Shown here: positions 16,842 to 26,717 of the stretch, piece by piece | Position numbering within the stretch: position 1 is the first letter of the stretch | Layout of the letters: the number at the start of each line of letters is the position of its first letter | From: an uncultured Pseudomonadota bacterium | GTDB taxonomy: Bacteria; Pseudomonadota; Alphaproteobacteria; Rs-D84; CASDRH01 | Direction of reading: 5' to 3' | Length of the DNA stretch: 49,441 bases | Assembly (NCBI GenBank): GCA_949283075.1 | Contig: CASDRH010000040.1 | Span: forward strand, 1 to 49,441 | Position numbers and translations under genes: made by a program | Notes under the pieces: model-generated | What the model saw: only the letters and a program-made list of their open reading frames with translations | The model's database searches: none | What the model was told of the DNA's origin: nothing

Positions 16842-19800
16842 TTAATCTTTTTTACTAACAATGAATTTTGCGATATGTTCATGGAATTCATTGTCATAAT
16901 TAATACCATCTAATCTAGACTTAACTAAGATTTCCATATCAGCCTTATGAACTTCACGGAATCTATTTTCGCTTTGGAAATATTTAGTTAAATCTTCAAC
17001 AGGATTTTCACCTTGTTTAGAATCGATTTGTAATGGAGATTTACCATCAGCAATTAATCTAGGATTAAATCTATATAATCCCCAATAACCAGACTGAACA
17101 GCAAACTTTTCATGTTCTTCTGCATTCATCAAATCATATCCATGAGCAATACAAGGTGAATAAGCTATAATAATAGAAGGACCATCAAAAGCTTCAGCTT
17201 CTTTAATAGCCTTCAAAGCTTGCATAGGATTTGCTAATAAAGCAATCTTTGCAACATAAGCATTATTACCAGCCATAGCAATCAATCCTAAATCTTTTTT
17301 ATTCTGCTTACGTCCAGCAGAAGAGAATTTAGCACCAGCTCCTAAAGGAGTTGATTTAGATTGTTGTCCACCAGTATTTGAATAAACTTCTGTATCAAGG
17401 ACTAAGATATTAACATTTCTATCCATATTGATAACGTGATCCAATCCACCATAACCAATATCATAAGCCCAACCATCACCACCAAACAACCAAACACTTT
17501 TCTTCAATAGATATTGAGAATAAGAAGCCAATAATTTAGCTTTATCAGAATTCAAAGAAGAAAGTTTATTATTTAATTCTTGAATATTTTTGCGTTGTTC
17601 AGCAATTTTAGCATCATCAGATTGGGTATTATTGATAATGGCATCAACAAGATTATCACCAATTTCAGAAGATAATTCCTTTAATAATTGTTTAGCTATA
17701 TCAACATTTTTATCAATTGCTAATCTCATACCATAACCGAATTCAGCATTATCCTCAAATAGAGAGTTAGCCCAAGCAGGTCCCTGCCCTAAAACATTAG
17801 TTGCATAAGGAGTTGTAGGTAAATTACCACCATATATAGAAGAACAACCAGTTGCATTAGCAACAATCATACGGTCTCCAAACAATTGAGTAATCAATTT
17901 AATATAAGGAGTTTCACCACAACCAGCACAAGCGCCTGAAAATTCGAATAAAGGTTCCATTAATTGAGTATGTTTCATTAAAGAAGAATTTAATTTTTGT
18001 TTTTCAACATAAGGTATAGTTTGGAAGAAATCCCATCTAGCATTTTCTTCTTCACCAACAACTTCAATACTTTCCATATTGATAGCTTTTCTACCCTCAA
18101 CTTCTTTATTCAAAGCAGGACAATTTTTAACACACAAATTACATCCTGTACAATCATAAGGAGAAACTTGAACAATATAATTAGTATATTCTTCACCAAT
18201 TTCTTTAGTTTTATATTTAGCGTGTTTGAATAAAGATGGAGCATTTTTCAAATCTTCATCAGTAGCAACTTTTGTTCTAATTGCAGCGTGCGGACAAACG
18301 AAAGCACACTTACCACATTGTATACAAATTTCAGGATCCCAAACAGGAACTTCAGTTGCTATTTTACGCTTTTCATATTTTGTAGTAGCAGTAGGAAATT
18401 TACCATCAGCAGTAAATGCAGAAACAGGTAAATCATTACCTTTACCAGCAATAATCATAGCTGTAGTATTTTTAACGAAATCAGGAATATTTTCACCATA
18501 TAAAACATCTGGCATAGGTTCAGCATTTTTATCAACACTTGCAGGAATATCTAATTTATATAAATTTGATATAGCTTGATCAACAGCTTTGTAATTAGTT
18601 TCAACAACAGCTTGTCCTTTTTTCATATATGTTTTTTCAATAGCTTTCTTAATAGAAGCAATTGCAACATCTGGATTAATTATATTAGCGATAGAAAAGA
18701 AACAAGTCTGCATAATAGTATTAGTTCTACGCCCCATACCAATATCACGAGCTAAATTATTAGCATTAATAGCATAAACATTAATTTTCTTTTCAATAAT
18801 TTGTTGTTGAACTTCCAAAGGAAAGTTTTTCCACAAAGCTTCTTTTTTGAAAGGACTGTTAACTAATAAAGTAGCACCATTTTTAGCACGAGCTAAAACA
18901 TCCAAAGTATAAAATATTGGGAAATGGTGAACAGCAATAAAATCAGCTTTATTTATAAAATAAGGGCTGTGAATTTCGTGTTTAGAAAATCTCAAATGAG
19001 AAATAGTAATAGAACCTGATTTTTTAGAATCATATTCAAAATAACCTTGTCCAAACATATTAGCTTCTTCAGCAATTATTTTAATAGAATTCTTATTTGC
19101 TCCAACAGTTCCATCAGAACCTAAACCATAGAACAAAGCAGTATTCATTTCAGGATCTTCAATTTCAAAATTTTCATCAACAGTTAAAGATAATTTAGTA
19201 ATATCATCATTGATACCAACACTAAATTCTTGTTTAGGATTTTCTGATTTCAACTCATCAAAAACAGCCTTTGCCATAGCAGGATTGAAATCTTTTGAAG
19301 ATAAACCATAACGACCACCAATAACTTTAATATCATTGCGTCCCATTTCTTTTAATGAAGCAACAACATCAAGATACAAAGGTTCACCAATAGAACCACT
19401 TTCTTTTGTTCTATCCAAAACAGCTATTTTTTTAACACTTGCAGGTAAAGCCTTAACAAAATCTTCAACTGGGAAAGGACGATACAAACGAACCTTAACC
19501 AATCCATTTTTTTCACCTTTACTGTTTAAGAAATTCAAAGTTTCTTCAACAACTTCAGCCCCACTACCCATAACAACAATAACATTATCAGCATCAGCAG
19601 GACCAACATAATCAACAACATTATATTTTCTTCCTGTTAATTCAGCAAATAAATTCATTTTTTCTTTAACAACAGGAATCACATTATTATAATAAGGATT
19701 AGAAGCTTCACGAGCCTGAAAGAAAACATCAGGATTTTGAGCAGTTCCACGAATAAAAGGTTTTTCTGGATTCAAAGCAGAATTATTAAATTCCTCAATC

Positions 19801-20405
19801 TTATCCATATCCATAAGCTTACATAATTGATCATCAGATAATTTTTCTATACCTCCAACTTCATGAGAAGTTCTAAATCCATCAAAGAAATGCATAAAAG
19901 GAACTTTTGCTTTAAAAGTAGAAGCATGAGCAATAGCAGCCATATCATGAACTTCTTGAATAGAATTAGAAGCTAACATAGCAAACCCTGTTTGACGACA
20001 AGCCATAACATCAGAATGGTCGCCAAAAATAGATAAAGCATGAGTTGCAACAGTTCTAGCAGTAACGTGCATAACAAAAGGTGTTAATTCTCCAGCAATT
20101 TTATACATATTAGGAATCATCAACAACAATCCTTGAGAAGCCGTGAAAGTTGTAGTTAAAACTCCAGACATTAAAGAACCATGAACAGCAGCAATAGCCC
20201 CAGCTTCTGATTGCATCATATTAACATCAGGAACACGATTAAATACATTTTTAATACCTTTAACTGCCCAAGATTCATAATATTCAGCCATAGGAGAAGA
20301 TGGAGTAATCGGATAAATAACCGCCATATCAGTTAAACGATATGCAACATTAGCACAAAATTCATTACCATCACCTAAATATAATTTGTTTTCATTATTT
20401 GACAT
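16842..20405 (-). CDS. nifJ: Pyruvate:ferredoxin (flavodoxin) oxidoreductase, single-chain
   Basis: 1187 residues, the full length of the homodimeric enzyme. In order it has the pyrimidine-binding domain (YPITPSSPMAEYYE...), the gamma domain, and the 2x[4Fe-4S] domain with CIQCGKCAFVCP and CTGCNLCVKNCP. The thiamine diphosphate domain follows, with CAGCGETPY (a ligand of the proximal cluster) and GGDGWAYDIGYGG...SNTGGQQS. It oxidises pyruvate to acetyl-CoA with ferredoxin or flavodoxin and is typical of anaerobic metabolism, feeding the acetyl-CoA used by AccBC and FabH nearby. AAAGGA precedes the ATG at 20405. Two direct repeats lie in its leader. Confidence 0.97.
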   Translation of the reverse strand: MSNNENKLYLGDGNEFCANVAYRLTDMAVIYPITPSSPMAEYYESWAVKGIKNVFNRVPDVNMMQSEAGAIAAVHGSLMSGVLTTTFTASQGLLLMIPNMYKIAGELTPFVMHVTARTVATHALSIFGDHSDVMACRQTGFAMLASNSIQEVHDMAAIAHASTFKAKVPFMHFFDGFRTSHEVGGIEKLSDDQLCKLMDMDKIEEFNNSALNPEKPFIRGTAQNPDVFFQAREASNPYYNNVIPVVKEKMNLFAELTGRKYNVVDYVGPADADNVIVVMGSGAEVVEETLNFLNSKGEKNGLVKVRLYRPFPVEDFVKALPASVKKIAVLDRTKESGSIGEPLYLDVVASLKEMGRNDIKVIGGRYGLSSKDFNPAMAKAVFDELKSENPKQEFSVGINDDITKLSLTVDENFEIEDPEMNTALFYGLGSDGTVGANKNSIKIIAEEANMFGQGYFEYDSKKSGSITISHLRFSKHEIHSPYFINKADFIAVHHFPIFYTLDVLARAKNGATLLVNSPFKKEALWKNFPLEVQQQIIEKKINVYAINANNLARDIGMGRRTNTIMQTCFFSIANIINPDVAIASIKKAIEKTYMKKGQAVVETNYKAVDQAISNLYKLDIPASVDKNAEPMPDVLYGENIPDFVKNTTAMIIAGKGNDLPVSAFTADGKFPTATTKYEKRKIATEVPVWDPEICIQCGKCAFVCPHAAIRTKVATDEDLKNAPSLFKHAKYKTKEIGEEYTNYIVQVSPYDCTGCNLCVKNCPALNKEVEGRKAINMESIEVVGEEENARWDFFQTIPYVEKQKLNSSLMKHTQLMEPLFEFSGACAGCGETPYIKLITQLFGDRMIVANATGCSSIYGGNLPTTPYATNVLGQGPAWANSLFEDNAEFGYGMRLAIDKNVDIAKQLLKELSSEIGDNLVDAIINNTQSDDAKIAEQRKNIQELNNKLSSLNSDKAKLLASYSQYLLKKSVWLFGGDGWAYDIGYGGLDHVINMDRNVNILVLDTEVYSNTGGQQSKSTPLGAGAKFSSAGRKQNKKDLGLIAMAGNNAYVAKIALLANPMQALKAIKEAEAFDGPSIIIAYSPCIAHGYDLMNAEEHEKFAVQSGYWGLYRFNPRLIADGKSPLQIDSKQGENPVEDLTKYFQSENRFREVHKADMEILVKSRLDGINYDNEFHEHIAKFIVSKKD

Positions 20406-20432
20406 AATATATCCTTTGTTTGTTGTTTACAC

Positions 20433-20457
20433 ACCAAGGCTAAAATTTAACCAAGGC
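20433..20457. repeat. Direct repeat ACCAAGGC x2 in the nifJ leader
   Basis: ACCAAGGC occurs at 20433-20440 and 20450-20457, 17 bases apart start to start. Both copies lie between a TATAAT on the minus strand (20471-20466) and the nifJ start. They could be a regulator site or chance. No gene is visible in the rest of the 265-base gap between nifJ and rpmF; it holds only A+T-rich sequence and presumably both promoters. Confidence 0.4.
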
Positions 20458-20670
20458 ATATTTTAATTATAATTGATAATAATTTTACAAAATCATAATT
20501 ACTTTGTAAAGAAATTTAAAAATTAAACAAAAAGAAAATAATGTCTAAAAGCAAGATAAAAAAGCAAGCACAAAATAATTAATTAAAAAATAAAAAAATC
20601 TTGCAAAAACATTAAATTTAAGCTTAAATAATACCCTGAAAAAAATATAAACAAATAAAAGAGGGTAAAA

Positions 20671-20856
20671 ATGGCAGTTCCAAAAAGAAAAACTTCTAAA
20701 TCAAAAAGAGATATGAGAAGATCTCATGACGCATTAAAATCAACAAACGCTGTTGTATGTAAAAAATGCGGAGAATTAAAACTTCAACACAATGTTTGCC
20801 CATCATGTGGAGATTATGCTGGTAAAGAAGTAATATCAAAAAAACAACCCGCATAA
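20671..20856 (+). CDS. rpmF: Large ribosomal subunit protein bL32
   Basis: 61 residues with the standard [20 protein letters not shown] start and the zinc-binding CKKCGELK...CPSCGDYAG. This is the expected length and structure for bL32. It heads the conserved rpmF-plsX-fabH cluster, which couples ribosome and lipid synthesis. GAGGG precedes the ATG. Confidence 0.97.
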   Translation: MAVPKRKTSKSKRDMRRSHDALKSTNAVVCKKCGELKLQHNVCPSCGDYAGKEVISKKQPA

Positions 20857-20889
20857 AACATAAAAACATTAAAAAACGAGGTTTTATAG

Positions 20890-21945
20890 ATGGCAAAATA
20901 TAAAATCGCAATTGATGCTATGGGTGGAGATTATGCTCCAAAACAAGTAATCAAAGGCCTTAATTATTTCTGCAAAGATTATAAGGACATAAACAATGTC
21001 CATTTTGTCATTTATGGAAAAAAGAAAATTCTTGAAAGACTAATAAAACACAATAAACATATAAATGGTCATTACGAAATTGTTGATACTCCTGAATTTG
21101 TAGCCCCTGATGCTAAGCCATCAGCAGTTATAAAAAAATCAACAAACACAAGTATGTGGCAAGCAATAAAATCAGTAAAAGATAAAACAACCGATGCAGT
21201 TGTATCTGCTGGAAATACAGGCTGTTTAATGGCATTTTCTCATTTACAATTAAGGACTCTTGCAAACATAAAAAGGCCAGCAATAACAACAATGATGCCA
21301 ACAAAAGCAAATAAAAATGTTGTTATGCTTGATTTAGGTGCAAGTATAGATTACACATCAGAAACATTCATTGACCACACAATAATGGGAAGTGTTTATT
21401 CATCAATAATAAATAAAATTGATAAACCAACAATAGGTTTATTAAATATAGGAGAAGAAGACTCCAAAGGAAATGATGAATTAAAAAAAGCTAACCAAAA
21501 ATTAAAAGAAAACAAATCTGAAATATTCAAATATTATGGATTTGTTGAAGGGCACGATATTTTATTTGGAACAACAGATGTTGTTGTAACAGACGGCTGG
21601 ACTGGAAATATTGCATTAAAATCAATTGAAGGAACAGCAAAATTTTTATCTTTTATGATAAAAAATGCATTTAAAGGGAACTCTTTATGGAGCAAATTCT
21701 GGGGTTCAATATCATATTTACTAGTAAGAAGAAGTATGAATAAAATATCAAAAAAAATGGATATAAGAAGATATAACGGAGCAGTATTAGCTGGACTAAA
21801 TGGAATAGTAATAAAAAGCCACGGAAATTCAGATGCAGTAGCATTTTATTTTGCAATAAAATACGCATTAGATTTAGTTAAAAAGAATTTCAAAGAAAAA
21901 ATAGAGGAAGCTTTAGAAGCATATTACAAAGCAAACAACAAATAG
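20890..21945 (+). CDS. plsX: Phosphate acyltransferase PlsX
   Basis: 351 residues beginning KIAIDAMGGDYAPK, the hallmark of PlsX. Conserved blocks include AVVSAGNTGCLMA, LGLLNIGEEDSKGND-like (GLLNIGEEDSKGND) and TDGWTGNIALKSIEG. It makes acyl-phosphate from acyl-ACP for phospholipid synthesis, as a peripheral membrane enzyme. It lies 33 bases after rpmF with an ACGAGG site, and 12 bases before fabH. Confidence 0.97.
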   Translation: MAKYKIAIDAMGGDYAPKQVIKGLNYFCKDYKDINNVHFVIYGKKKILERLIKHNKHINGHYEIVDTPEFVAPDAKPSAVIKKSTNTSMWQAIKSVKDKTTDAVVSAGNTGCLMAFSHLQLRTLANIKRPAITTMMPTKANKNVVMLDLGASIDYTSETFIDHTIMGSVYSSIINKIDKPTIGLLNIGEEDSKGNDELKKANQKLKENKSEIFKYYGFVEGHDILFGTTDVVVTDGWTGNIALKSIEGTAKFLSFMIKNAFKGNSLWSKFWGSISYLLVRRSMNKISKKMDIRRYNGAVLAGLNGIVIKSHGNSDAVAFYFAIKYALDLVKKNFKEKIEEALEAYYKANNK

Positions 21946-21957
21946 AGAAAATAAAAG

Positions 21958-22929
21958 ATGTTATATTCAAAAATAATTGGGACAGGTTCATATTTACCAG
22001 AGAAAGTATTAACTAACGACGACATGTCAAAATTAGTTGATACAAACGACGAATGGATAACAACAAGAACTGGAATAAAACAAAGACATATTGCAGCAGA
22101 AGATGAATATACTTCAGACCTTGGAGCAAAAGCAGCAATAGATGCAATACAATCAGCAGGACTATTGCCAGAAAACATAGATTTAATTATATTAGCAACA
22201 ACAACTCCAGATAACACATTCCCATCAACAGCTGCAAAGATACAAGCAAAAATAAAAGCATTTAATTCAACAGCATTTGATGTTCAAGCAGTATGTTCAG
22301 GATTTATATACGCTTTAACAGTTGCAGACAGTTTTATAAAAGCAGGTAATGCTAAAACAGTATTAGTGATAGGAGCTGAAACAATGTCCAGAGTAATAGA
22401 TTGGACAGACCGTTCAACTTGCGTATTATTCGGAGATGGTGCAGGAGCAGTAATTTTACAAGCAAGCAACCAAGATGAATCATCAAAACCATCAGGAATT
22501 TTAAGCACAATAATAAAAACAGATGGAAGATATTATGATGCTTTAAAAACAAACTCTGGCCCATCAATGGGAAATGAAAAATCATACTTGCAGATGTCAG
22601 GAAAAGAAGTATTTAAAATAGCAACATCAAAGATGCCAGAAGTATCATTAGAAGCTATAAAGAAAGCAAATTTATCACCAAGCGATGTAAATTGGTTAGT
22701 TCCACATCAAGCAAATGTAAGAATAATAGATGCTGCATTAAAGAAAATATCAATACCAGCAGAAAACACAGCAATGACAATATCAGAACACGCAAATACA
22801 TCTGCTGCATCAATACCATTAGCATTTGACAATTTTATAAAAAACAATAAAATAAAGCACGGAGATGTCATATTAATGACAGCAATGGGAGCAGGATTCA
22901 CTTGGGGATCCGTAGTATTAAGATACTAA
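21958..22929 (+). CDS. fabH: 3-oxoacyl-[acyl-carrier-protein] synthase III
   Basis: 323 residues of the thiolase fold. The catalytic triad is visible: C113 in AVCSGF, His in VPHQAN and Asn in SEHANTSAAS. It condenses acetyl-CoA with malonyl-ACP to start fatty acid synthesis. The start at 21958 has only a weak AGAGAA ribosome site, which fits coupling to plsX 12 bases upstream. ihfA follows after 38 bases. Confidence 0.97.
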   Translation: MLYSKIIGTGSYLPEKVLTNDDMSKLVDTNDEWITTRTGIKQRHIAAEDEYTSDLGAKAAIDAIQSAGLLPENIDLIILATTTPDNTFPSTAAKIQAKIKAFNSTAFDVQAVCSGFIYALTVADSFIKAGNAKTVLVIGAETMSRVIDWTDRSTCVLFGDGAGAVILQASNQDESSKPSGILSTIIKTDGRYYDALKTNSGPSMGNEKSYLQMSGKEVFKIATSKMPEVSLEAIKKANLSPSDVNWLVPHQANVRIIDAALKKISIPAENTAMTISEHANTSAASIPLAFDNFIKNNKIKHGDVILMTAMGAGFTWGSVVLRY

Positions 22930-22967
22930 TTAAATAATCAATTATTTAATGGAGGAAACAAACAAAA

Positions 22968-23264
22968 ATGAGCAATGTTCCAAATATAATAAAAGCAGAT
23001 ATAATAAATAAGATTACTCAAAAAGGTGTTCCATTTAATGATGCATCAGATATATTAGATGATATCTTCAATGCAATCACAGAAGCACTTGTTGAAGAAG
23101 GAGAAGTAAAAATAAAAGGCTTTGGAACATTCAAGAAGTTATCTAAAAAAGAAAGAATAGGAAGAAATTTAAAAACAGGTGAAGAAAGTGTAATTTCAGC
23201 AAGGAAAACAGTTTCATTTCACACATCAAAACTATTCAAATCAGAATTAAATAAAAGTAAATAA
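22968..23264 (+). CDS. ihfA: Integration host factor alpha subunit (HU/IHF family)
   Basis: 98 residues with the HU/IHF fold: IIKADIINKI at the N-terminus, VEEGEVKIKGFGTFKKL in the middle, then the DNA-binding arm GRNLKTGEESVISARKTVSFHTSKLFK. The placement after fabH is that of ihfA in alphaproteobacteria. HU cannot be fully excluded, because the arm reads ISARKTV where HU usually has IPAxKxV. GGAGG lies 12 bases before the ATG. merR, the frequent next gene, is elsewhere in this window. Confidence 0.88.
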   Translation: MSNVPNIIKADIINKITQKGVPFNDASDILDDIFNAITEALVEEGEVKIKGFGTFKKLSKKERIGRNLKTGEESVISARKTVSFHTSKLFKSELNKSK

Positions 23265-23289
23265 AGATTTATATAAGGTTGTTAAATAA

Positions 23290-23403
23290 ATGGTAAATAC
23301 ATTCAATCAAAATAATATTAAAAATCTAAATAAAGATTTTAATAACTTTAAATCACCAGTTATGAATAAAAGAAAAGCAATGAGACGCCCAAACGGCAAA
23401 TAA
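23290..23403 (+). CDS. Possible 37-residue protein downstream of ihfA
   Basis: The ATG at 23290 opens a frame of 37 codons ending at TAA 23401-23403. The peptide is Asn-rich at the start and basic at the end (MNKRKAMRRPNGK). It lies 25 bases after ihfA with only a distant AAGG before it. The basic tail and position are suggestive, but there is no family and no length-based support; it could be chance. Confidence 0.35.
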   Translation: MVNTFNQNNIKNLNKDFNNFKSPVMNKRKAMRRPNGK

Positions 23404-23438
23404 TAACTCAACAATCAAATTTTTTCAAAAAATAAAAA

Positions 23439-23465
23439 AAATCACTGCCATAATAGCGGTGATTT
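23439..23465 (-). terminator. Terminator of the 118-residue gene
   Basis: AAATCACTGC pairs with GCGGTGATTT (one G-T pair) around a 7-base loop. On the minus strand a long T-run follows, so it ends the minus-strand gene at 23487. On the plus strand the T tail is poor. Confidence 0.75.
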
Positions 23466-23486
23466 GTAAATAAAGAAAGATTTAAT

Positions 23487-23843
23487 TTAAGACGCTAAAT
23501 ACTCATCTATATGAACACCTTCTTTATCAAAGCCATGAGAGTTTGTATCGAATACAACTCTACTAAAAGTATTGCCATCAGAGTGCCCTCTGTTACAATC
23601 ATGCAAAATAAAAAAGTTTCCTGTTGATAAATCAACAAAGAACTTTGTGACTAAATAATTATTATAACCATATTTAATCACATCTCCACAATAAATAGCT
23701 TTGCGATTTGAGAGAGTTATAAATATTACTCCGACATCCTCACCAAGTAAGTCATATGGGTTAAGATTCCCATATTCAATATCTCCAATGTCATCATTAT
23801 ATTCATATAAAATGTTTGCATATTCTTTTCCTTTTATTTTCAT
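23487..23843 (-). CDS. Hypothetical protein, 118 residues
   Basis: A soluble, acidic, aromatic-rich protein with no signal peptide and no family I recognise. Two cysteines (IYCGD, HDCNRG) and several Gly/Asp turns suggest a small beta-rich fold. GAGG lies 10 bases before the ATG at 23843, and its own terminator follows, so it is probably a real single gene between ihfA and the OmpA-family gene. Confidence 0.6.
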   Translation of the reverse strand: MKIKGKEYANILYEYNDDIGDIEYGNLNPYDLLGEDVGVIFITLSNRKAIYCGDVIKYGYNNYLVTKFFVDLSTGNFFILHDCNRGHSDGNTFSRVVFDTNSHGFDKEGVHIDEYLAS

Positions 23844-23977
23844 ACAAGTAATACCTCATAAGATTAAATTATATTAAATATTATACAAATATAATAATTT
23901 GCCAAATAAATAATATAAAAAAATATATCTATCTGTTTTTTAAAGATAATTTAATATATGGAAGTATCTAAAAAAGA

Positions 23978-25504
23978 CTATTTTGTAACTTTCAATAATT
24001 TCACACGACGATTTTCTGGATTTTTAACTCCATCAGCAGTCTGAACCTTTAAATCAGTTTGACCTTTAGGAACAACAATAAATCTTTGTTGCTCAATTTC
24101 TTTATAAGAAGCAATAGCTTTACGAACATTTTCAGCACGACGTTCAGATAAATCCATATTAAAATCAGCAGGACCAGAAGTATCTGTATGACCCTCAACA
24201 ACCAAAGAGAAAGTCTTATCACGTTCCATCATACCAGCAACTTGTTTTAATAAACATTCAAATCTAGGATCAATTTTATAGCTACCCCAATCAAAGAATA
24301 TTTCAATAGGAAAATCTAAATCAATATCAGGACAAGCAACTTGTTTTTGCTCAGGTTTTTGTTCAACAACAGGTTGATTTTCTTCAACAACTTCTGGAGT
24401 TTCTTCCTCAATAACCACTAAAACATCTTCTTCCTCTTCTTCAGGTTTTTCAAAAACAGGTTGTATAGTAGCTAATTTATTAACTTTATCACGCAACTCA
24501 GCTAATTGAGCCTCAATACCAGAAGTATCACATTTTTCACATTTTCTATTTCTCAACTCATCAAGTTTGTTCAAAGCATCAAGTATCTGAGCATCTAATT
24601 TATCAATCTTTTTACCTAAATTATCCATATCAAATTTATTTTTAGTAAATCCATCATTCATATCAGCATTTAATTTAGCTAATCTACCATCTAAATCAGA
24701 AAGCATATCTTTCATAGATCTAATTTCCTCAACCAATTCTTTATTAGAATTAACCAAAACATCAGGCAAATCCATAAGGTAAGCTTTTGGAGGATTTGCA
24801 ACAAGCATAGCATTATCAGGCTGCCAAGTTGGAATCTTTGGGAATCTATTTTTAAAGTCATCAGTTGGCTTCTTCGCTTTTATAGCTTGAATTTCTTGTT
24901 TTTTACGCTCCAAAGCAATTTTACATTGAGCACAATCTTCATCCATTTTTTGATATAACAATCTAATTGTCACATCAAATTTATCTTTACAAGTTCCCCA
25001 GTATTTTTTAGGAAGTCCTTTAATTAACTGATCATACCAACAATCATATTTTGTTTGAGCATCAGCAACCAAGAAAGGATAAAGTTCTACAATTTCACGT
25101 TGTAGCATATAATTTAATTCTTCATAACCTCTATCTAAATCAACAATACCATATAAAGGGACACGATTATCAGAAATTCTTTCAGGTAAAACACGAACAC
25201 CAGAATAAGCATCTAAAGCTTTTTTAGCAAAGTGATTCGCAGAATTATAATCATTTAACATATCAGCCTTATACAAAGCATAAGATTTATATCCAACAGA
25301 CAAGAATTGAGCAAATTTATCAGTAGTCATAGAATCATAAATATTTACTTCTTTAATAACATCAACAGCATTTCTATAAGGCAAAATAGCAGCATCAGCA
25401 TTATTAAAAACGAAGAAAAAGTTTGCTAAAACAAGCAAAAGCATAAAAATTTTAAAAAAAGACTTACTGAAAATATTCATCTTTTTATTTACCTTATTCT
25501 CCAT
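23978..25504 (-). CDS. OmpA-family protein with coiled coil
   Basis: About 508 residues. A signal segment (IFMLLLVLANFFFVF...ADA) leads to an N-terminal domain with the pattern FAQFLSVGYKSYALYKADM...ANHFAKKAL...YDCWYDQ, which I know from alphaproteobacterial OmpA-family proteins. A coiled coil (about 255-340) and an acidic Glu/Pro/Val linker follow. The C-terminal OmpA peptidoglycan-binding domain carries VEGHTDTSGPADFNMDLSERRAENVRKAI. It should tether the outer membrane to peptidoglycan. Cysteines include CAQC and CEKC pairs. The start is either ATG 25504 or ATG 25480; the latter gives the neater signal peptide. The domain order differs from Pal, which is much shorter. Confidence 0.9.
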   Translation of the reverse strand: MENKVNKKMNIFSKSFFKIFMLLLVLANFFFVFNNADAAILPYRNAVDVIKEVNIYDSMTTDKFAQFLSVGYKSYALYKADMLNDYNSANHFAKKALDAYSGVRVLPERISDNRVPLYGIVDLDRGYEELNYMLQREIVELYPFLVADAQTKYDCWYDQLIKGLPKKYWGTCKDKFDVTIRLLYQKMDEDCAQCKIALERKKQEIQAIKAKKPTDDFKNRFPKIPTWQPDNAMLVANPPKAYLMDLPDVLVNSNKELVEEIRSMKDMLSDLDGRLAKLNADMNDGFTKNKFDMDNLGKKIDKLDAQILDALNKLDELRNRKCEKCDTSGIEAQLAELRDKVNKLATIQPVFEKPEEEEEDVLVVIEEETPEVVEENQPVVEQKPEQKQVACPDIDLDFPIEIFFDWGSYKIDPRFECLLKQVAGMMERDKTFSLVVEGHTDTSGPADFNMDLSERRAENVRKAIASYKEIEQQRFIVVPKGQTDLKVQTADGVKNPENRRVKLLKVTK

Positions 25505-25527
25505 AACCCTAACCAAAATATAAAATA

Positions 25528-25536
25528 ATTATATCA
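25528..25536 (-). promoter_or_regulatory. Extended -10 promoter element of the OmpA-family gene
   Basis: The minus strand reads TGATATAAT, a full TGn-TATAAT extended -10, with no good -35. Transcription would start near 25521, before either candidate ATG and after the TTG at 25516 at the earliest. Confidence 0.5.
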
Positions 25537-25562
25537 CAAAAAGGAAAATACATCAAATACAT

Positions 25563-26528
25563 TTACTGATGAAAATAAGGAGGCTTAGGCTCATCATTTT
25601 TAACAGCAGTTTTATTTTTCTTTTTTGACATATCATTAATATATCTCTTAAAAGACCTATAAGAAGATTTAATAAAATATACAAGCCAAGGAAAAAACCA
25701 AAAAGAAAACTTTAAAATCAATACAAAAAATACCACAAGCAATAACTTATCAAGCATTTCTATAAATTTATAAAAAGCAATTAAAGATTTATTTTTAACC
25801 ATAACAGCAGTTGAATTAGCCTTTTTAGAAATAAGCAATTCTATTTTAGATTTATTTTGAACAGATTTAAGATAATTAATAGTATTTGTTAAAGATGAAA
25901 TTTCAAAATTAACATCCAATAACATTTTATTAACTTGATTAGTTTTTTCAAAATCGCCGCGAGAAGCTTCTAACGCACTATCAAAAGCATCTTTTAATTG
26001 CTCATAAGCATCAAGTTTCATTTCATAAAAAATTAAATCAGCCTCAATAGGAGTTTTAGAGTAAATGTTGTTATCTAAATAAATATCATCAGGACCATTT
26101 ATAATCTTTGAAATAAAAGAAGAAGCATCTTGTATAGGAACTATTAAATCAATTTTATATTCAGCCCCTGCTCCCAATCCATAAACTTTATCATTAAATT
26201 TATCAATTTGACAACCATATAAACCTTCACACAAAGATTTAATATGCTTATTAATTCCATCAAAATTATTAATAGTTGATAAATTTATTTTATAAGTCTC
26301 TGGAAATCTATCTTTCTTTACATCTTTGATTCTAAAAGAAACATCTCTAACAAAACCATTATAGTCAAAATCTGAAAAAAATAAAACAGTATTTTTAGCA
26401 TCTAAAATAACCCCATCAACAATCCTCATCGGGTCATCAGGCTTACAAGAAGATAATAAAAAAACAGATGCAAATAAAAATGCATAAAAAAAAGTATTGA
26501 AATTTATATTAAATTTTAGTAAATTCAT
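25563..26528 (-). CDS. Lipoprotein with DUF4349-like layout
   Basis: About 321 residues from ATG 26528. The signal peptide ends in a lipobox (FLLSSCKPDD). A periplasmic domain (about 25-150), a helical coiled segment (YEMKLDAYEQLKDAF...INYLKSV) and a C-terminal membrane helix (about 255-285, LLLVVFFVLILKFSFWFFPW) followed by a basic tail complete it. This order (lipid anchor, V-P-x-D strand domain, coiled coil, C-terminal helix) is that of DUF4349 proteins, whose function is not known. The membership is inferred from the layout. It is 58 bases upstream of the OmpA-family gene on the same strand. Confidence 0.65.
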   Translation of the reverse strand: MNLLKFNINFNTFFYAFLFASVFLLSSCKPDDPMRIVDGVILDAKNTVLFFSDFDYNGFVRDVSFRIKDVKKDRFPETYKINLSTINNFDGINKHIKSLCEGLYGCQIDKFNDKVYGLGAGAEYKIDLIVPIQDASSFISKIINGPDDIYLDNNIYSKTPIEADLIFYEMKLDAYEQLKDAFDSALEASRGDFEKTNQVNKMLLDVNFEISSLTNTINYLKSVQNKSKIELLISKKANSTAVMVKNKSLIAFYKFIEMLDKLLLVVFFVLILKFSFWFFPWLVYFIKSSYRSFKRYINDMSKKKNKTAVKNDEPKPPYFHQ

Positions 26529-26596
26529 ATTAACAATATTATCACATTTTAGATATTTAAAAAAGATAAAAAGCTTTAAAAAATATATATTTTGAC

Positions 26597-26624
26597 TTGA
26601 CAATATTGTGATTTTTTGTATTAT
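26597..26624 (+). promoter_or_regulatory. Strong putative promoter of the 60-residue gene
   Basis: A consensus TTGACA (26597-26602), a 16-base spacer and TATTAT (26619-26624). A leader of about 85 A+T-rich bases precedes the ATG. Confidence 0.6.
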
Positions 26625-26717
26625 TTAGACAAAAATCAAAATAAGGTTATTTATTTTTTATAAAAAAAGTATTAAAAAAACAAATATTTAACTAAATAGT
26701 AATTAAGAGAGTTTCTA

